From positions 4,402,001 to 4,466,000 of the forward strand of contig NZ_JACHJS010000001.1 of assembly GCF_014203755.1 (NCBI RefSeq): a stretch of DNA of 64,000 nt, in the 5' to 3' direction. The position numbers were made by a program, and so were the translations under genes. Shown here piece after piece: positions 26,019 through 35,342 of the stretch; positions within the stretch are counted from its first letter, which is position 1, and every line of letters begins with the position of its first letter. The notes beneath the pieces are model-generated. The model saw only the letters and a program-made list of their open reading frames with translations, had not been told where the DNA came from and did not search any database. This DNA is from Saccharothrix violaceirubra (GTDB taxonomy: Bacteria; Actinomycetota; Actinomycetes; Mycobacteriales; Pseudonocardiaceae).

Positions 26019-27062
26019 ATGGCACATCGCCTTGGCAAAGTCGTCGGCGGTGCCGGGTTGATCGCCGTGGTGGCCGCGCTGGTCACCACGACGACGGCCA
26101 CCGGTGCCCCGCCCGACGCCGTCAAGCAGTTCCCGCTGCCCACCCCGGACGCCGCTCCCGGCGACATCACCACGGGCCCGGACGGCAACCTGTGGCTCAC
26201 CGAGGCGGGCACGAGTCCGGGCAGGATCGCGAAGGTGACCCCGGACGGGCGGGTCACCGAGTATCCGCTGCCGGCGGCGGACGCCATCCCGACGAGCATC
26301 ACCGCGGGTCCGGACGGCAAGGTCTGGTTCACCCAGTCGATCGGCGAGACCAGCACGGGCAAGATCGGGACCATCACCCCGACGGGGCAGATCACCGAGT
26401 ACACCCTGCCCACCGCGGACACCACCCCGATCGACCTGGTGACGGGGCGCGACCGCAACGTGTGGTTCATCGAGTCGATCGGCGAGTCCGGCGACCACAG
26501 GATCGGGAAGATCACGAAGGACGGCAGGGTCACCGAGTACGCCCTGCCCTCGGCGTCCACCTTCGTCGGCGACATCGCCCTCGGCCCCGACGGCAACGTC
26601 TGGTTCACCGAGTCGGTCGGCACGGAGGAATCCACCGGCAGGATCGCGAAGATCACCCCGGCGGGGCAGATCACCGAGTACGCCCTGCCCGCCGGAGCGG
26701 ACGCGGCCGGCCTCGCCCCCGGCGCCGACGGCAACGTCTGGTTCGCGGAGTCCTTCCTCGACGCCGGCACGAAGCTCGCCAAGATCACGCCAGCCGGGCA
26801 GATCACCGAGTACGCCCTGCCCTCGGCCGACGTGTTCGTGAACCAGGTCGCGTCCGGCCCGGACAGCGCCGTGTGGTTCAGCGAGGTGACGGGCGAGAAC
26901 CCGGTCACCAAGTTGGCCAAGATCACGAAGGACGGCAAGGTGACCGAGTACGCCCTGCCCTCGGCCGACTCGGACGTGGCCGGTTTGACCGCCGGCCCGG
27001 ACCGGAAGGTGTGGTTCACCGACCCCACCACCAACACCGTGGGCACGGTCGTCAACCCCTGA
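26019..27062 (+). CDS. Secreted virginiamycin-B-lyase-like beta-propeller
   Basis: A 347-residue exported protein of the Vgb/streptogramin-lyase propeller superfamily. After a signal peptide (VVGGAGLIAVVAALVTTTTA) it holds seven repeats of roughly 47 residues. Each has GPDGNVWFTE-type and RIAKITPAGQITEYALPSA-type elements, which fits a seven-blade propeller. Genuine Vgb linearises streptogramin B antibiotics in the cytoplasm. An exported, highly regular version like this is more likely a structural or sugar/ligand-binding propeller, so antibiotic resistance should not be assumed. The near-identical repeats suggest recent blade amplification. AAGGAG lies upstream of the ATG. Confidence 0.82.
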   Translation: MAHRLGKVVGGAGLIAVVAALVTTTTATGAPPDAVKQFPLPTPDAAPGDITTGPDGNLWLTEAGTSPGRIAKVTPDGRVTEYPLPAADAIPTSITAGPDGKVWFTQSIGETSTGKIGTITPTGQITEYTLPTADTTPIDLVTGRDRNVWFIESIGESGDHRIGKITKDGRVTEYALPSASTFVGDIALGPDGNVWFTESVGTEESTGRIAKITPAGQITEYALPAGADAAGLAPGADGNVWFAESFLDAGTKLAKITPAGQITEYALPSADVFVNQVASGPDSAVWFSEVTGENPVTKLAKITKDGKVTEYALPSADSDVAGLTAGPDRKVWFTDPTTNTVGTVVNP

Positions 27063-27125
27063 CCGTCGGACGTCGGGATCGGAGCAGGCAGTCCCCGCCG
27101 CGCTGACCCGAACCACTCGACACCC

Positions 27126-27169
27126 GCCCGGACCCGGTGCGACCCACCCGCGGCGCACCGGGTCCGGGC
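27126..27169. terminator. Bidirectional 16-bp hairpin terminator
   Basis: GCCCGGACCCGGTGCG pairs exactly with CGCACCGGGTCCGGGC across a 12-base loop, between the convergent propeller gene and the SARP gene ending at 27325. Confidence 0.8.
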
Positions 27170-27324
27170 CGGCACTCCCGTCGTGCGGCGACCCGGCCGA
27201 GCCGTCCTCGGCCGGACGGCCGCGGCCGGCGTCGCTTCCACCGAGTGATCGACACGTGGACCTTGTCGGAAGTTCCGAGGGGCCACGCGGCGCCGTTCTC
27301 CGGGCGATTCCACCCGATGGACGT

Positions 27325-29196
27325 TCAGGAAGTGGCGTCGCACATCGTGACCGCCTTCTCCCGCGCGTACAGCCGAACCAGAACGGGCATGCGATAGCGG
27401 ATACCGTCGCGCGCGGGCGTGGCCTCGATGAGCTGGGCGTCCACCAGCGCCTCCAGCAGATCGGTCGCCTTGCCGACCGGAACTTCCAGCAGCGGTGCCG
27501 CCGCGCAGGCCCGGAATTCGTCAGACTCCATCAGGCTTACCAGGCAGAAGGCACGTTGCGTGGTGGCGTCGAGGCTGCCGTAGCTCGCCGCGAGCCGGGC
27601 CCGCACCGTCAAGTCGCCGATGTCCAACCGATCGAGTCGGTGGTGTTCGTCGGACAGCCGGAACACGAGTTGCCCGATCGGCCAGTGCGGTTTGGCGGCG
27701 AGCCGGGCGCCCGCGGCGCGAACCGCCAACGGCAGCGCGTCGCACAGCCGCACCAGCTCGACCGCGTCGTCGTACCCGCTCCGCAGCCGGTGCGCGCCGG
27801 CGACCTCGCCGAGCAGTTCGACCGCATCGGTTTCCGTCAGCGGTGGCAGCCGCACCCTGACCGTCGCGGGCAGGTCCGTCAACCGGGACTGCGACGTGAT
27901 GATCACACCGCATCGCGCGTCGCCCGGGAGCAACGGCCGGACCTGCTCGGCGCGCACCGCGTCGTCCAGCACGATCAGCACACGCCGGCCGGCCAGCCCG
28001 GCCCGGAACAAGCCGCTGAGGTCCGCGAGATCGACCGCCGGGTCCGACACCACGATGCCCAGCGAACGCAGCAGTTGGGTCAACAGGCTTCTGGCGTCCC
28101 GCGGCACCGATCCGGAACCCCCCAGGTCCAGGTACAGCTGCCCGTCGGGGTAGTGGCAGCGCAACCGGTGCGCCACGTGGACCGCCAACGTGGTCTTGCC
28201 GATGCCGCGTTGCCCGGACAGCACCGCGACCGGCAACACCATGGTGTCGTCCTCGTGGGTGAGCCGGTCGATCACCTGGCGCAGCTCCGGCTCCCGGCCC
28301 ACGAAGTCGCCGATGTCCGGGGGCAACTGGCTCGGGGCCGGGTCGGACGCGGTGGCCGACGGCACCCCGCGGCGCCCACCCCCGGTGACCGCGGTCCGGC
28401 CGTCATCCGGCGCCGCGCCCACCAGGATTCGCGCGGACACCGGCGGCGCCGGTTCGATTTCGCCGCGCAGGATCCGCTGGTGCAACTCCCCCAGCTCCGG
28501 CCCCGGATCGACCCCCAACTCCTCGTCCAACATCCGGCGGGCGTCGTGAAAGGCGCGCAACGCCTCGGCCTGCCGCCCGGCGAGGTTCAGCGCGAGCATC
28601 AACTGTGCCCACAGCCGCTCCCGGAACGGGTAGTCCTCGACCAATAACCGCAGGTTCGCGATCAGACCCTCGTGCCGTCCCAGGCCGATCGCCGCCTCAC
28701 CGTGCCGCTCGACGACGGTCAGCCGGCGCTCCTCGAGGCGAGAGAGTTCCGCCCGCAGCGGCGTGCCCACCGACAAGCCCTCCAGAGGCTTGCCCCTCCA
28801 CTGCCCCAGGCTCTCCTCGAATCGCTGCACAGCCCGATGGAGGTCCCCGGACAGCATGGCCCTCTCACCCTGGCCGGCGAGTTCCTCGAAGACCGTCAGG
28901 TCCAGCTCGGCCGGGGCGACGCGCAACACGTACCCACCGGGGCGGGTGAGCAGGCGCTCGCCCGATCCGGGTCCGTCCCCCAACCGCCGGCGCAAGCCGG
29001 AGATGTAGGTGCGGACGTTGGAGTGGGGCTTGGCCGGCAGCACCTCCCAAGCCGCGTCCGCGAGGTAACCGACGCTCGCCACTTCGTTCGCCCGCAGGAG
29101 CAACGCGGCGAGGATCGCACGCTGTCGGGGGCCGACGAACACGACGGCACCCGTGGCGTCCCGAACGTCCAACGCACCCAGCAGTCGGAATCTCAT
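27325..29196 (-). CDS. SARP-family regulator with NB-ARC domain, lacking TPR tail
   Basis: A 623-residue regulator. The winged-helix domain lies at residues 1-95 (MRFRLLGALDV to RPGGYVLRVAP), the BTAD activator domain at about 97-245 and a linker at 250-295. The NB-ARC ATPase has P-loop SGQRGIGKTTLAV (328-337), Walker B-like RRVLIVLDDAVR and a GLPL-like DALPLAVRAAG. Unlike AfsR, it stops shortly after the winged-helix subdomain of the ATPase, so there is no TPR array to sense a ligand. ATG 29196 gives the canonical N-terminus and has a GGGGATGGGCGG purine run upstream. It is the second of three SARP genes within 20 kb. Confidence 0.9.
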   Translation of the reverse strand: MRFRLLGALDVRDATGAVVFVGPRQRAILAALLLRANEVASVGYLADAAWEVLPAKPHSNVRTYISGLRRRLGDGPGSGERLLTRPGGYVLRVAPAELDLTVFEELAGQGERAMLSGDLHRAVQRFEESLGQWRGKPLEGLSVGTPLRAELSRLEERRLTVVERHGEAAIGLGRHEGLIANLRLLVEDYPFRERLWAQLMLALNLAGRQAEALRAFHDARRMLDEELGVDPGPELGELHQRILRGEIEPAPPVSARILVGAAPDDGRTAVTGGGRRGVPSATASDPAPSQLPPDIGDFVGREPELRQVIDRLTHEDDTMVLPVAVLSGQRGIGKTTLAVHVAHRLRCHYPDGQLYLDLGGSGSVPRDARSLLTQLLRSLGIVVSDPAVDLADLSGLFRAGLAGRRVLIVLDDAVRAEQVRPLLPGDARCGVIITSQSRLTDLPATVRVRLPPLTETDAVELLGEVAGAHRLRSGYDDAVELVRLCDALPLAVRAAGARLAAKPHWPIGQLVFRLSDEHHRLDRLDIGDLTVRARLAASYGSLDATTQRAFCLVSLMESDEFRACAAAPLLEVPVGKATDLLEALVDAQLIEATPARDGIRYRMPVLVRLYAREKAVTMCDATS

Positions 29197-29455
29197 CCGC
29201 CCATCCCCTCGCACGGTGTTCGCCCTCGCGTCGACCTCCGGTGGAATCCCAGGGAAACCGCGGGAGCACGCCGACCCCGTGTACATCCGCCGGACCGGGT
29301 CCGTGCGCATACGGTGCGGTGCTTGCGGTCATCGGGCCGGCGTCTCCCTCGCTCATGGGCCGGTACGAGGACCACCGTGCCGGGCCGACCGTCGACAACC
29401 CTTGCGAACTACCTTGAACCCGCAGGCCACACCGGGTTTCACGGCCTGTCCCGGA

Positions 29456-32218
29456 TCAGTGGTCTCGGGCGAGGCGGTCCTGGAGACGGGCATGGCGGAA
29501 CTGGTAGACGGCACCGACCTGTCGCAGGACACCCCTGCGGTGGGCGTCGTCGAGGAAGCGGGTCAGGCGCGCGGGCGTCCGGCCCAGGCACCACAGCCAC
29601 GCCCGCACCACCACGAACGCGCCCCACGGCCTGGACACCAGGACGCTGAGGCCGATCGTGACCGCGAACAAGACCCCGCAGACCACGGCACCCGGCAGGT
29701 CGGGGAGGACGGCCTCGTACCGCACCTGACCGCCGATCGCGGCTCCGGGCAGGGCGTAGACGACGCTCCCCAGCCGCCCGAACAGGAAGTACCCGAACAG
29801 TGCCGCGGTCAGGAGGCACGCCGTACCCCGGACGGGGTCGAAGAGGTCATCGGGTTCGTTGGCGGGAGCTTCGCCGTTGAACCAGAAGACCACCCCGAAG
29901 AACAACCCGAGCGACACGGCGAACGACACGGCGTAGGCGAGCACGGCCGCCCGGTCCTGTCTCAACACGGTTCGCGGACTGGACACCCTGGTCGCGTCGA
30001 CCGGCACGTCCAGCCACACGTGCACACCGAGCGAGAGCCCGAACACCACGGCGAGCACGGCGACGACGCCAGGGGTCAGCGACCAGCCGAACGAGAGCCC
30101 GATGGCGATCGCCACACCCAGCCCGAAACGCCACAGGAATCCCTTGCGCGTCCCGCGGAACCTCGGTTCGACCCGACGAGGCCCCGAGCGGCGGCCCAGC
30201 GCATTGGTGAGGCAACCCGCCACCGTGTAGGTCGCCCCGCTCACCACACCGACGGTGACCCCGCCGGCCAGCCAGCTTGTCAGGGCGCACAGCAACCCGG
30301 GCGGCAGGCCGAGAAGCAGGGCCCGGGTGGGCGGGGATACCGCCGACACGAGATGCCACCACGCGAAGTCCCGGGACCTGCCGTCGCGGAGGTGCCGCGC
30401 GAGGAAGGTCAACCACTGCTGCGCCTGCTCGGGTTGGTGCCGTGCCGCCGGCCTGGTGTCCGGTGGTGCCGGGCGCTGCGCGTAGACGGCGGGCAGGAAG
30501 GCGTCGAGCAGGTGTTCCTCGACCAGCGTGGCGTCCGGGAAGCGGGAGTCGTCGCACAACTCGCCCGGGTCGGCGGCGGGGTCGGCGTGGGCGACGCGGG
30601 CCAGGTCCACCATCAGCGGGGTCGACAGCGCCCGCGCCAGCGGTCCGCCGGGCCGATGGCGCAGGTGTTCGGCGACCGGTTGCCACCGGGTGTCGCCCTG
30701 GCGCTGCCGGGCGGTGAGGAACTCGATCGCGTCGTCGGGTCCGACCGGGTCGATCTCCACGACGGCCGCCCGCGCCAGGATGGCCCCGCTGTCGCGGACC
30801 GCGTCCTCGTACTCGTCGCCGCGACAGGTCACGACCAGCGGACGGGCACCGGCCATCGCCTGGTCCAGGGCGTCGATCGCCACCGCGTGCAGGGCGGGCG
30901 GAATCTCGTCGAGGCCGTCGAGCACCGGGACGACCCGGCCCTCCGCCACCAGGCGGGTCGCGGCGTCACGCCCGTACACCGCCCTGTTGCCCAGGCCGGG
31001 GTACTCCTCCAGCAGTTTGCCCGCCAGCCAGGTGTGCAGGTGCTGTCGTACCGGGTCCCACGAGGACAACGGCAGGACCACGGGGACCGGTTCGCCTTTA
31101 CCGGCGTCCGCCAACAGGCCCAGCGCGAGCAGGATGGCCAACACGGTCTTGCCCGCTCCGGGCTCGCCCAGCACGACCAACTGCCGTGCCGGGAGCCGTC
31201 GGAACCCGCTGACCAGATCCGTGAGCCCGCCGCGCAGGTCCAGCCGCTGCACACCGTCGCGTCGACCGCCCAACACGGCCGAGTCCGACGCCGCGACGGG
31301 TCGACCGGTGCCGGCCCAGCGCACCTGGACGGGCTCCGGCCGTTGCAGGGAACGCAACTCGACTTCCGCCGTCCACTGCCGGAACACAGCGGTCGCCAGT
31401 TCCTCCGCCGCCCGGTCGAGTTCGTCGGGGGCCGGTCTCTCCGGCGGCGGGTCGGCCGCCGTGACGGGTCGGGGCGACGCTTCCAGTCCGGCGTCGTCGC
31501 GCAGGATCCGCCTGTGCAGTTCGCGCAGTTCCGGGCCGGGCTCGGCGCCGAGTTCGTCGACCAGCCGGGTACGCAGTCGTCGGTAGTGCTCCAACGCGTC
31601 GGCCTGGCGGCCGTTGCGGTACAACGCCAGCATCAACTGCGCGGTGCCACGTTCGTCCAACGGGTGGCGCCGCGCCCGGGCGGACATCAACGGCAGCATC
31701 TCGGCGTGCCGCCCCAGGCGCAGGGCGATGTCGATGTAGTCCAGCTCGGCTGCCAGGAACTCGCCCTCGAAGGTCGCGCGTACCTCGGCCGCCCACAGGG
31801 TGTCGAGGCCGGCCAGCGGCTCGCCTCTCCACAACGCCAATGCCCGTTCGAACAACACCGACGCCCGATCGTCGTCCGCCGCCCGGGCCTCGGCCACCAA
31901 CCGGTGGAAGCGGTGCACGTCCACGCACTGCTTGTCCAGGGTCAGTTGGTACCCGCCGGATCGGCGGTCCAGGCTCACCCCGTCGACCGACTCCAAAGCC
32001 AGGCGAAGGCGCGACAGGTAGCTGTAGAGCGTATTCCGCCCCCTCACCGGTTGGTGTTCACCCCACACGCAGTCCAGCAGGTGCCCGGTGGTGACGAAGC
32101 AGTTCGCCTCCACCAGCAACACCGCCAACACGCCTCGCTGTCGCGGATGGCCCAGGTCCAGAGGTCTGCCTCCCACGTACGCCTCGATCGCACCCAGGAG
32201 CCGGAACTCGACAGTCAT
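29456..32218 (-). CDS. SARP-NACHT fusion with membrane-spanning C-terminus
   Basis: A 920-residue protein joining three parts. Residues 1-100 are a SARP winged helix (MTVEFRLLGAIE to RSGGYQLTLD) and 100-245 a BTAD activator domain. A NACHT NTPase follows, with Walker A LGEPGAGKTVLAI (351-358) and Walker B VVPVLDGLDEIP (about 429-440, with the NACHT-type DGLDE). From about 640 to 850 there are six to eight hydrophobic spans, and the C-terminus GAVYQFRHARLQDRLA is typical of actinobacterial membrane NACHT proteins. GGGGGAG lies upstream of ATG 32218. A DNA-binding activator anchored in the membrane is unusual. It may be released by proteolysis, or may bind DNA at the membrane as CadC/ToxR do (inference). 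Confidence 0.88.
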   Translation of the reverse strand: MTVEFRLLGAIEAYVGGRPLDLGHPRQRGVLAVLLVEANCFVTTGHLLDCVWGEHQPVRGRNTLYSYLSRLRLALESVDGVSLDRRSGGYQLTLDKQCVDVHRFHRLVAEARAADDDRASVLFERALALWRGEPLAGLDTLWAAEVRATFEGEFLAAELDYIDIALRLGRHAEMLPLMSARARRHPLDERGTAQLMLALYRNGRQADALEHYRRLRTRLVDELGAEPGPELRELHRRILRDDAGLEASPRPVTAADPPPERPAPDELDRAAEELATAVFRQWTAEVELRSLQRPEPVQVRWAGTGRPVAASDSAVLGGRRDGVQRLDLRGGLTDLVSGFRRLPARQLVVLGEPGAGKTVLAILLALGLLADAGKGEPVPVVLPLSSWDPVRQHLHTWLAGKLLEEYPGLGNRAVYGRDAATRLVAEGRVVPVLDGLDEIPPALHAVAIDALDQAMAGARPLVVTCRGDEYEDAVRDSGAILARAAVVEIDPVGPDDAIEFLTARQRQGDTRWQPVAEHLRHRPGGPLARALSTPLMVDLARVAHADPAADPGELCDDSRFPDATLVEEHLLDAFLPAVYAQRPAPPDTRPAARHQPEQAQQWLTFLARHLRDGRSRDFAWWHLVSAVSPPTRALLLGLPPGLLCALTSWLAGGVTVGVVSGATYTVAGCLTNALGRRSGPRRVEPRFRGTRKGFLWRFGLGVAIAIGLSFGWSLTPGVVAVLAVVFGLSLGVHVWLDVPVDATRVSSPRTVLRQDRAAVLAYAVSFAVSLGLFFGVVFWFNGEAPANEPDDLFDPVRGTACLLTAALFGYFLFGRLGSVVYALPGAAIGGQVRYEAVLPDLPGAVVCGVLFAVTIGLSVLVSRPWGAFVVVRAWLWCLGRTPARLTRFLDDAHRRGVLRQVGAVYQFRHARLQDRLARDH

Positions 32219-32374
32219 CGCACTCCCCCGCTCGCCATCACCGCGTCCGGAATAGCAGAGCGACGGCCACCTGTCGGGTTGTACGGCCGGTTTCCCACGA
32301 TCGTCCGACGGCGACCACGAGACACACGGGCCCATCCCGTGATCGGTATCCGGCGTTGTCGATCAATAGGTCCC

Positions 32375-32400
32375 GGGACTTGACCCTGGATGTTGGACAC
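32375..32400 (+). repeat. IS3 left terminal inverted repeat
   Basis: GGGACTTGACCC followed by TGGATGTTGGACAC. It matches the reverse complement of 33653-33678 at 24 of 26 positions. Confidence 0.8.
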
Positions 32401-32449
32401 CAGACACACTTGGATCCTGACGATCCGGGTGGACAGGAGTCCCGTTCGG

Positions 32450-32752
32450 ATGGTGATGAAGCACTACCCGCCGGAGTTCCGGGCCGAGGCGGTCGCGCTC
32501 TACCGGTCCCGGCCGGGAGCGACGATCAAGTCGGTGGCCCAGGACCTGGGCGTCAACCACGAGACGCTGCGCAACCGGATCCAGCTCGACGACGCACAGC
32601 GCACCGGGGCACCCACCACCGCGAGCGCCTCGGTGCCGGCCTCGCCGGAGAACGAGAACGCCGCGCTGCGCAGGCGGGTCCGCGAGTTGGAGGAGGAGCG
32701 CGACATCCTGCGCAAGGCGGCCCGGTATTTCGCCGGGGAGACGCGCTGGTGA
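32450..32752 (+). CDS. IS3-family transposase OrfA
   Basis: A 100-residue DNA-binding subunit of the transposase. The helix-turn-helix is in YPPEFRAEAVALYRS through IKSVAQDLGVNHETLRNRI. A leucine-zipper-like coiled coil follows (ALRRRVRELEEERDILRKAA). ATG 32450 has AGGAG upstream. The stop overlaps the OrfB start (GTGA), whereas most IS3 elements use a -1 frameshift in this region; fusion by frameshifting could still occur. Confidence 0.9.
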   Translation: MVMKHYPPEFRAEAVALYRSRPGATIKSVAQDLGVNHETLRNRIQLDDAQRTGAPTTASASVPASPENENAALRRRVRELEEERDILRKAARYFAGETRW

Positions 32753-33648
32753 ACCGCTTCCAGTTCGTCGACGATCATCAGCGCCACCACGGCGTGAAGC
32801 GGTTGTGCCACGTCATCGGAGTTGCCCGGTCCAGCTACCACCACTGGAAGGCCACAGCGCCCTATCGGGCCGCCCGGGCTGCGGACGACGTGCGCCTGGC
32901 CGCCCGCATCCGGGTGATCCACCGCGAGTCGGCCGGCACCTACGGCGTCCCGCGGATCACCGCCGAACTGCACGACACGGGGCAGGTGGTCAACCACAAG
33001 CGCGTCGCCCGGGTCATGCGCGAGGTCGGGCCGGCCGGGGTGCGGCTGCGTCGCCGGCACCGCACCACCCTCGCCGACCCGACGACGGCCAAGGCGCCCG
33101 ACCTGCTCGGACGCGACTTCGCCGCGCAGACACCGAACACCCGCCACGTCGGCGACATCACCTACCTGCCGATCGTCGACGGTACCTTCCTCTACCTGGC
33201 CACGGTGATGGACCTGTGCTCGCGCCGCCTGGTCGGCTGGGCCGTCGCCGACCACATGCGCACGGACCTGGTGGTCGGCGCCCTGCACGCGGCGGAGCGG
33301 ACACGAGGCAGCCTGGCCGGGGCGATCTTCCACGGCGACCACGGGGCGCAATACGGTGCCGGATCCTTCGTCGACGCCTGCCGCGAAGCCGGAGTGACCC
33401 GGTCCATGGGCGCCGTCGGCAGCTCGGCCGACAACGCCGCCGCTGAAAGCCTCAACGCCTCCTTCAAACGCGAAACCCTCCAGGGCGCTCAAAGTTGGGG
33501 AACTGCAATGGAAGCACGCCTGGCGGTGTTCGGTTGGGCACACCGCTACAACACCCGACGCCGCCACTCCCACCTCGGCCGGACGTCCCCAATCGACTAC
33601 GAGAACAGCCTTCTACCAACACCGGCTACGCTGACCCACGCCGCATAA
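32749..33648 (+). CDS. IS3-family transposase OrfB (DDE integrase)
   Basis: A 299-residue catalytic subunit with an HTH_21-like N-terminus (GTYGVPRITAELHD) and the rve integrase core. The DDE triad is visible: Asp in RHVGDITYLPI, Asp in FHGDHGAQYG and Glu in SADNAAAESLNASFKRE. The protein is uninterrupted up to HLGRTSPIDYEN, so the element may still be active. Confidence 0.93.
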   Translation: MNRFQFVDDHQRHHGVKRLCHVIGVARSSYHHWKATAPYRAARAADDVRLAARIRVIHRESAGTYGVPRITAELHDTGQVVNHKRVARVMREVGPAGVRLRRRHRTTLADPTTAKAPDLLGRDFAAQTPNTRHVGDITYLPIVDGTFLYLATVMDLCSRRLVGWAVADHMRTDLVVGALHAAERTRGSLAGAIFHGDHGAQYGAGSFVDACREAGVTRSMGAVGSSADNAAAESLNASFKRETLQGAQSWGTAMEARLAVFGWAHRYNTRRRHSHLGRTSPIDYENSLLPTPATLTHAA

Positions 33649-33652
33649 CCCC

Positions 33653-33678
33653 GTGTCCAACATCCGGGGTGAAGTCCC
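33653..33678 (-). repeat. IS3 right terminal inverted repeat
   Basis: GTGTCCAACATCC followed by GGGGTGAAGTCCC. It is the partner of the left repeat at 32375-32400. Confidence 0.8.
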
Positions 33679-34390
33679 ATCGACGTATCCACGGTGAGCT
33701 CACGCTGCTTGGTGTCGCGGTCGCTGCGTCGACGGTGTGGGAGATTCTCAAGACCGCCAGCATCGATCCGGCCCCGTGTCGAACGACCGTTACCCGGGCG
33801 GACTTCCTGCGGTCGCAGGCGGAGGCGATCCTGGCGATGGACTTCATCGAGACGGTCACGCTGACCGGGCAGCGCCAGTACATCTCGCCGTCATCCACCA
33901 CGCCAGTCGGCGTGTATGGATAGCCGGTACGACCGCACACCCCACCCATGCCTGGGTCACCCAGGCGATCCGCAACTTGCTCATGGACCTCGAGGACACC
34001 GGACACGTCGCGCGGATCAGGTTCCTTATTCGCGACCGCGACGGCAAGTACCCGGCACTGATCGACGAGATCCTCGGCGGCGCCGGGATCGCGACGATTC
34101 TGACCGGCGTGCGGATGCCCCGCATGAACGCGATCATGGAACGCTGGGTCAAGTCGCTGCGCGGCGAGCTCTTGGACCGCACGCTGATCTGGAACGAGGC
34201 CCATCTTCGGCACGCGTTGCGTGAGTACGAGCGGCACTACAACGAGCACCGTACCCACCGATCCCTCGCCGCGGCAGCACCCTTGCGGGCCCGGCCCCAG
34301 TCCCTTGGACCTGACCGGATCGAACGCCTTGCGGTACTCCGACGGGACCGTCTCGGTGGAGTCCTCCACGAGTATCGGCATGCCGCTTGA
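33667..34390 (+). pseudogene. Broken integrase-core transposase, 5'-truncated and frameshifted
   Basis: A remnant of an rve-type transposase common in Pseudonocardiaceae. HRRIHGELTLLGVAVAASTV through AILAMDFIETVTLTGQRQYI is in one frame up to about 33885. The protein continues as LAVIHHASRRVWIAGTT in the next frame, then RFLIRDRDGKYPALIDE, MNAIMERWVKSLRGEL and HYNEHRTHRSL to the stop at 34390. The N-terminal DNA-binding part is missing exactly at the IS3 right end, so the IS3 insertion or an associated deletion cut it off. Confidence 0.85.
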
Positions 34391-34399
34391 CCTGTGCGG

Positions 34400-34798
34400 A
34401 CGTAATTTTCGGCACGCACAGGGTCCTCCGCCGCCTCGCCGCGGTTCCTCGGCGCCGCCGCCGCGGTCGGTCGGACGTTGGCCGAACGCGGGATCGGCGT
34501 GGTGTACGGGGGCGCCCGAATCGGGACCATGGGGGCGGTCGCGGACGCCGCGTTGGCGGCCGGCGGCGAGGTTGTCGGGGTGATCCCCGGGTTCCTGGTC
34601 GACCTGGAGATCGCCCACACGGGGCTGACCGAACTGCGGGTGGTCGGGACGTTGCACGAACGCAAGGCGTTGATGTTGGAGCTGTCTGACGCGGTGGTGG
34701 CGTTGCCCGGCGGGACGGGGACACTATTTGCATGTGACCGACGTCATGATCAACCGAATGCGCGGCGGCCGGCAGGCACGGTGGCGAACGCCGCCTGA
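34400..34798 (+). pseudogene. LOG-family (cytokinin riboside phosphoribohydrolase-like) pseudogene
   Basis: Most of a LOG/TIGR00730 protein is readable in one frame: [58 protein letters not shown] and [19 protein letters not shown]. The N-terminal start with the FCGSS motif is altered and truncated next to the transposase remnant. After PGGTGT the expected EE catalytic segment (usually LDELFE) is replaced by unrelated sequence, so the active site is lost. The gene is dead. Confidence 0.75.
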
Positions 34799-34921
34799 GC
34801 CGGCGACCACCTACGGAGATGGTGATCACACCAGGACACGGTGCTCCCGATCCGCTCCCACAACAGGCGGAAGGCCCGTCAGTGATCATCACTGACGGGC
34901 CTTCCGACCTGCGTACTTCGC

Positions 34922-34996
<75 letters not shown>

Positions 34997-34997
34997 G

Positions 34998-35069
34998 AGG
35001 CGGAGACGGGAATCGAACCCGTGTACAAGGCTTTGCAGGCCTTTGCCTAAGCCACTCGGCCACTCCGCC
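34998..35069 (-). tRNA. tRNA-Cys (GCA)
   Basis: Acceptor GGCGGAG/CTCCGCC, anticodon arm AAGGC-CTGCAAA-GCCTT (anticodon GCA), T-arm ending GGTTCGATTCC, discriminator U as expected for tRNA-Cys. CCA is not encoded. It is only one base from tRNA-Val, so the cluster is processed from one transcript. Confidence 0.96.
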
Positions 35070-35128
35070 AGAGTGATCCCGAGCTTAGCACCCGAGGGTC
35101 TGGCCTGAGCCCAAGGGGCCCTCTGCCG

Positions 35129-35201
35129 AGCGGATGACGAGACTCGAACTCGCGACCCTCACCTTGGCAAGGTGATGCGCTACCAACTGCGCTACATCCG
35201 C
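35129..35201 (-). tRNA. tRNA-Gly (GCC)
   Basis: Acceptor GCGGATG/CATCCGC, anticodon arm CACCT-TGCCAAG-GTG region with anticodon GCC, T-arm GTTCGAGTC. It is the first gene of the Gly-Cys-Val cluster read from the minus strand. Confidence 0.95.
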
Positions 35202-35342
35202 ACGTCCCAAGGATTTCGGGAACTCTTCCCTTTCGGGCCGCGTTCCTGTCTTCCTCGGTACGGGAGGAACTTTATTACACACCCCGCAGCCGAATCAAAT
35301 CGGGGGTCCCGTTCGTCGACTGCGGGCCCGCTACCTGGGCTT

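Larger units (their letters stand above)
32375..33678 (+). mobile_element. IS3-family insertion sequence, about 1.3 kb
   Basis: A complete-looking IS3-family element: two overlapping transposase genes enclosed by 26-base imperfect terminal inverted repeats (32375-32400 and 33653-33678, two mismatches). No clear target duplication was found just outside. It sits between the SARP-NACHT promoter region and an older broken transposase, whose 5' end it appears to have removed. Confidence 0.85.

Noticed and set aside
26019..27062. Streptogramin resistance gene (vgb)
   Set aside because: The protein is exported and its blades are almost identical repeats. The similarity is to the propeller fold, and the catalytic residues could not be confirmed.
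29488..29530. tRNA-Leu-like string (GGCGGAACTGGTAGACGG)
   Set aside because: It looks like a D-arm, but no anticodon arm or T-arm follows and it lies inside the antisense of the SARP-NACHT coding region.
12153..32218. Antibiotic biosynthetic cluster around the three SARP regulators
   Set aside because: No PKS, NRPS, terpene or other biosynthetic enzyme is visible. SARP-type genes alone do not make a cluster.
27256..32383. Very long plus-strand frames opposite the two SARP genes
   Set aside because: They are antisense shadows with Arg/Gln/His-rich composition and no domain content. The minus strand carries clear SARP, NB-ARC and NACHT motifs.
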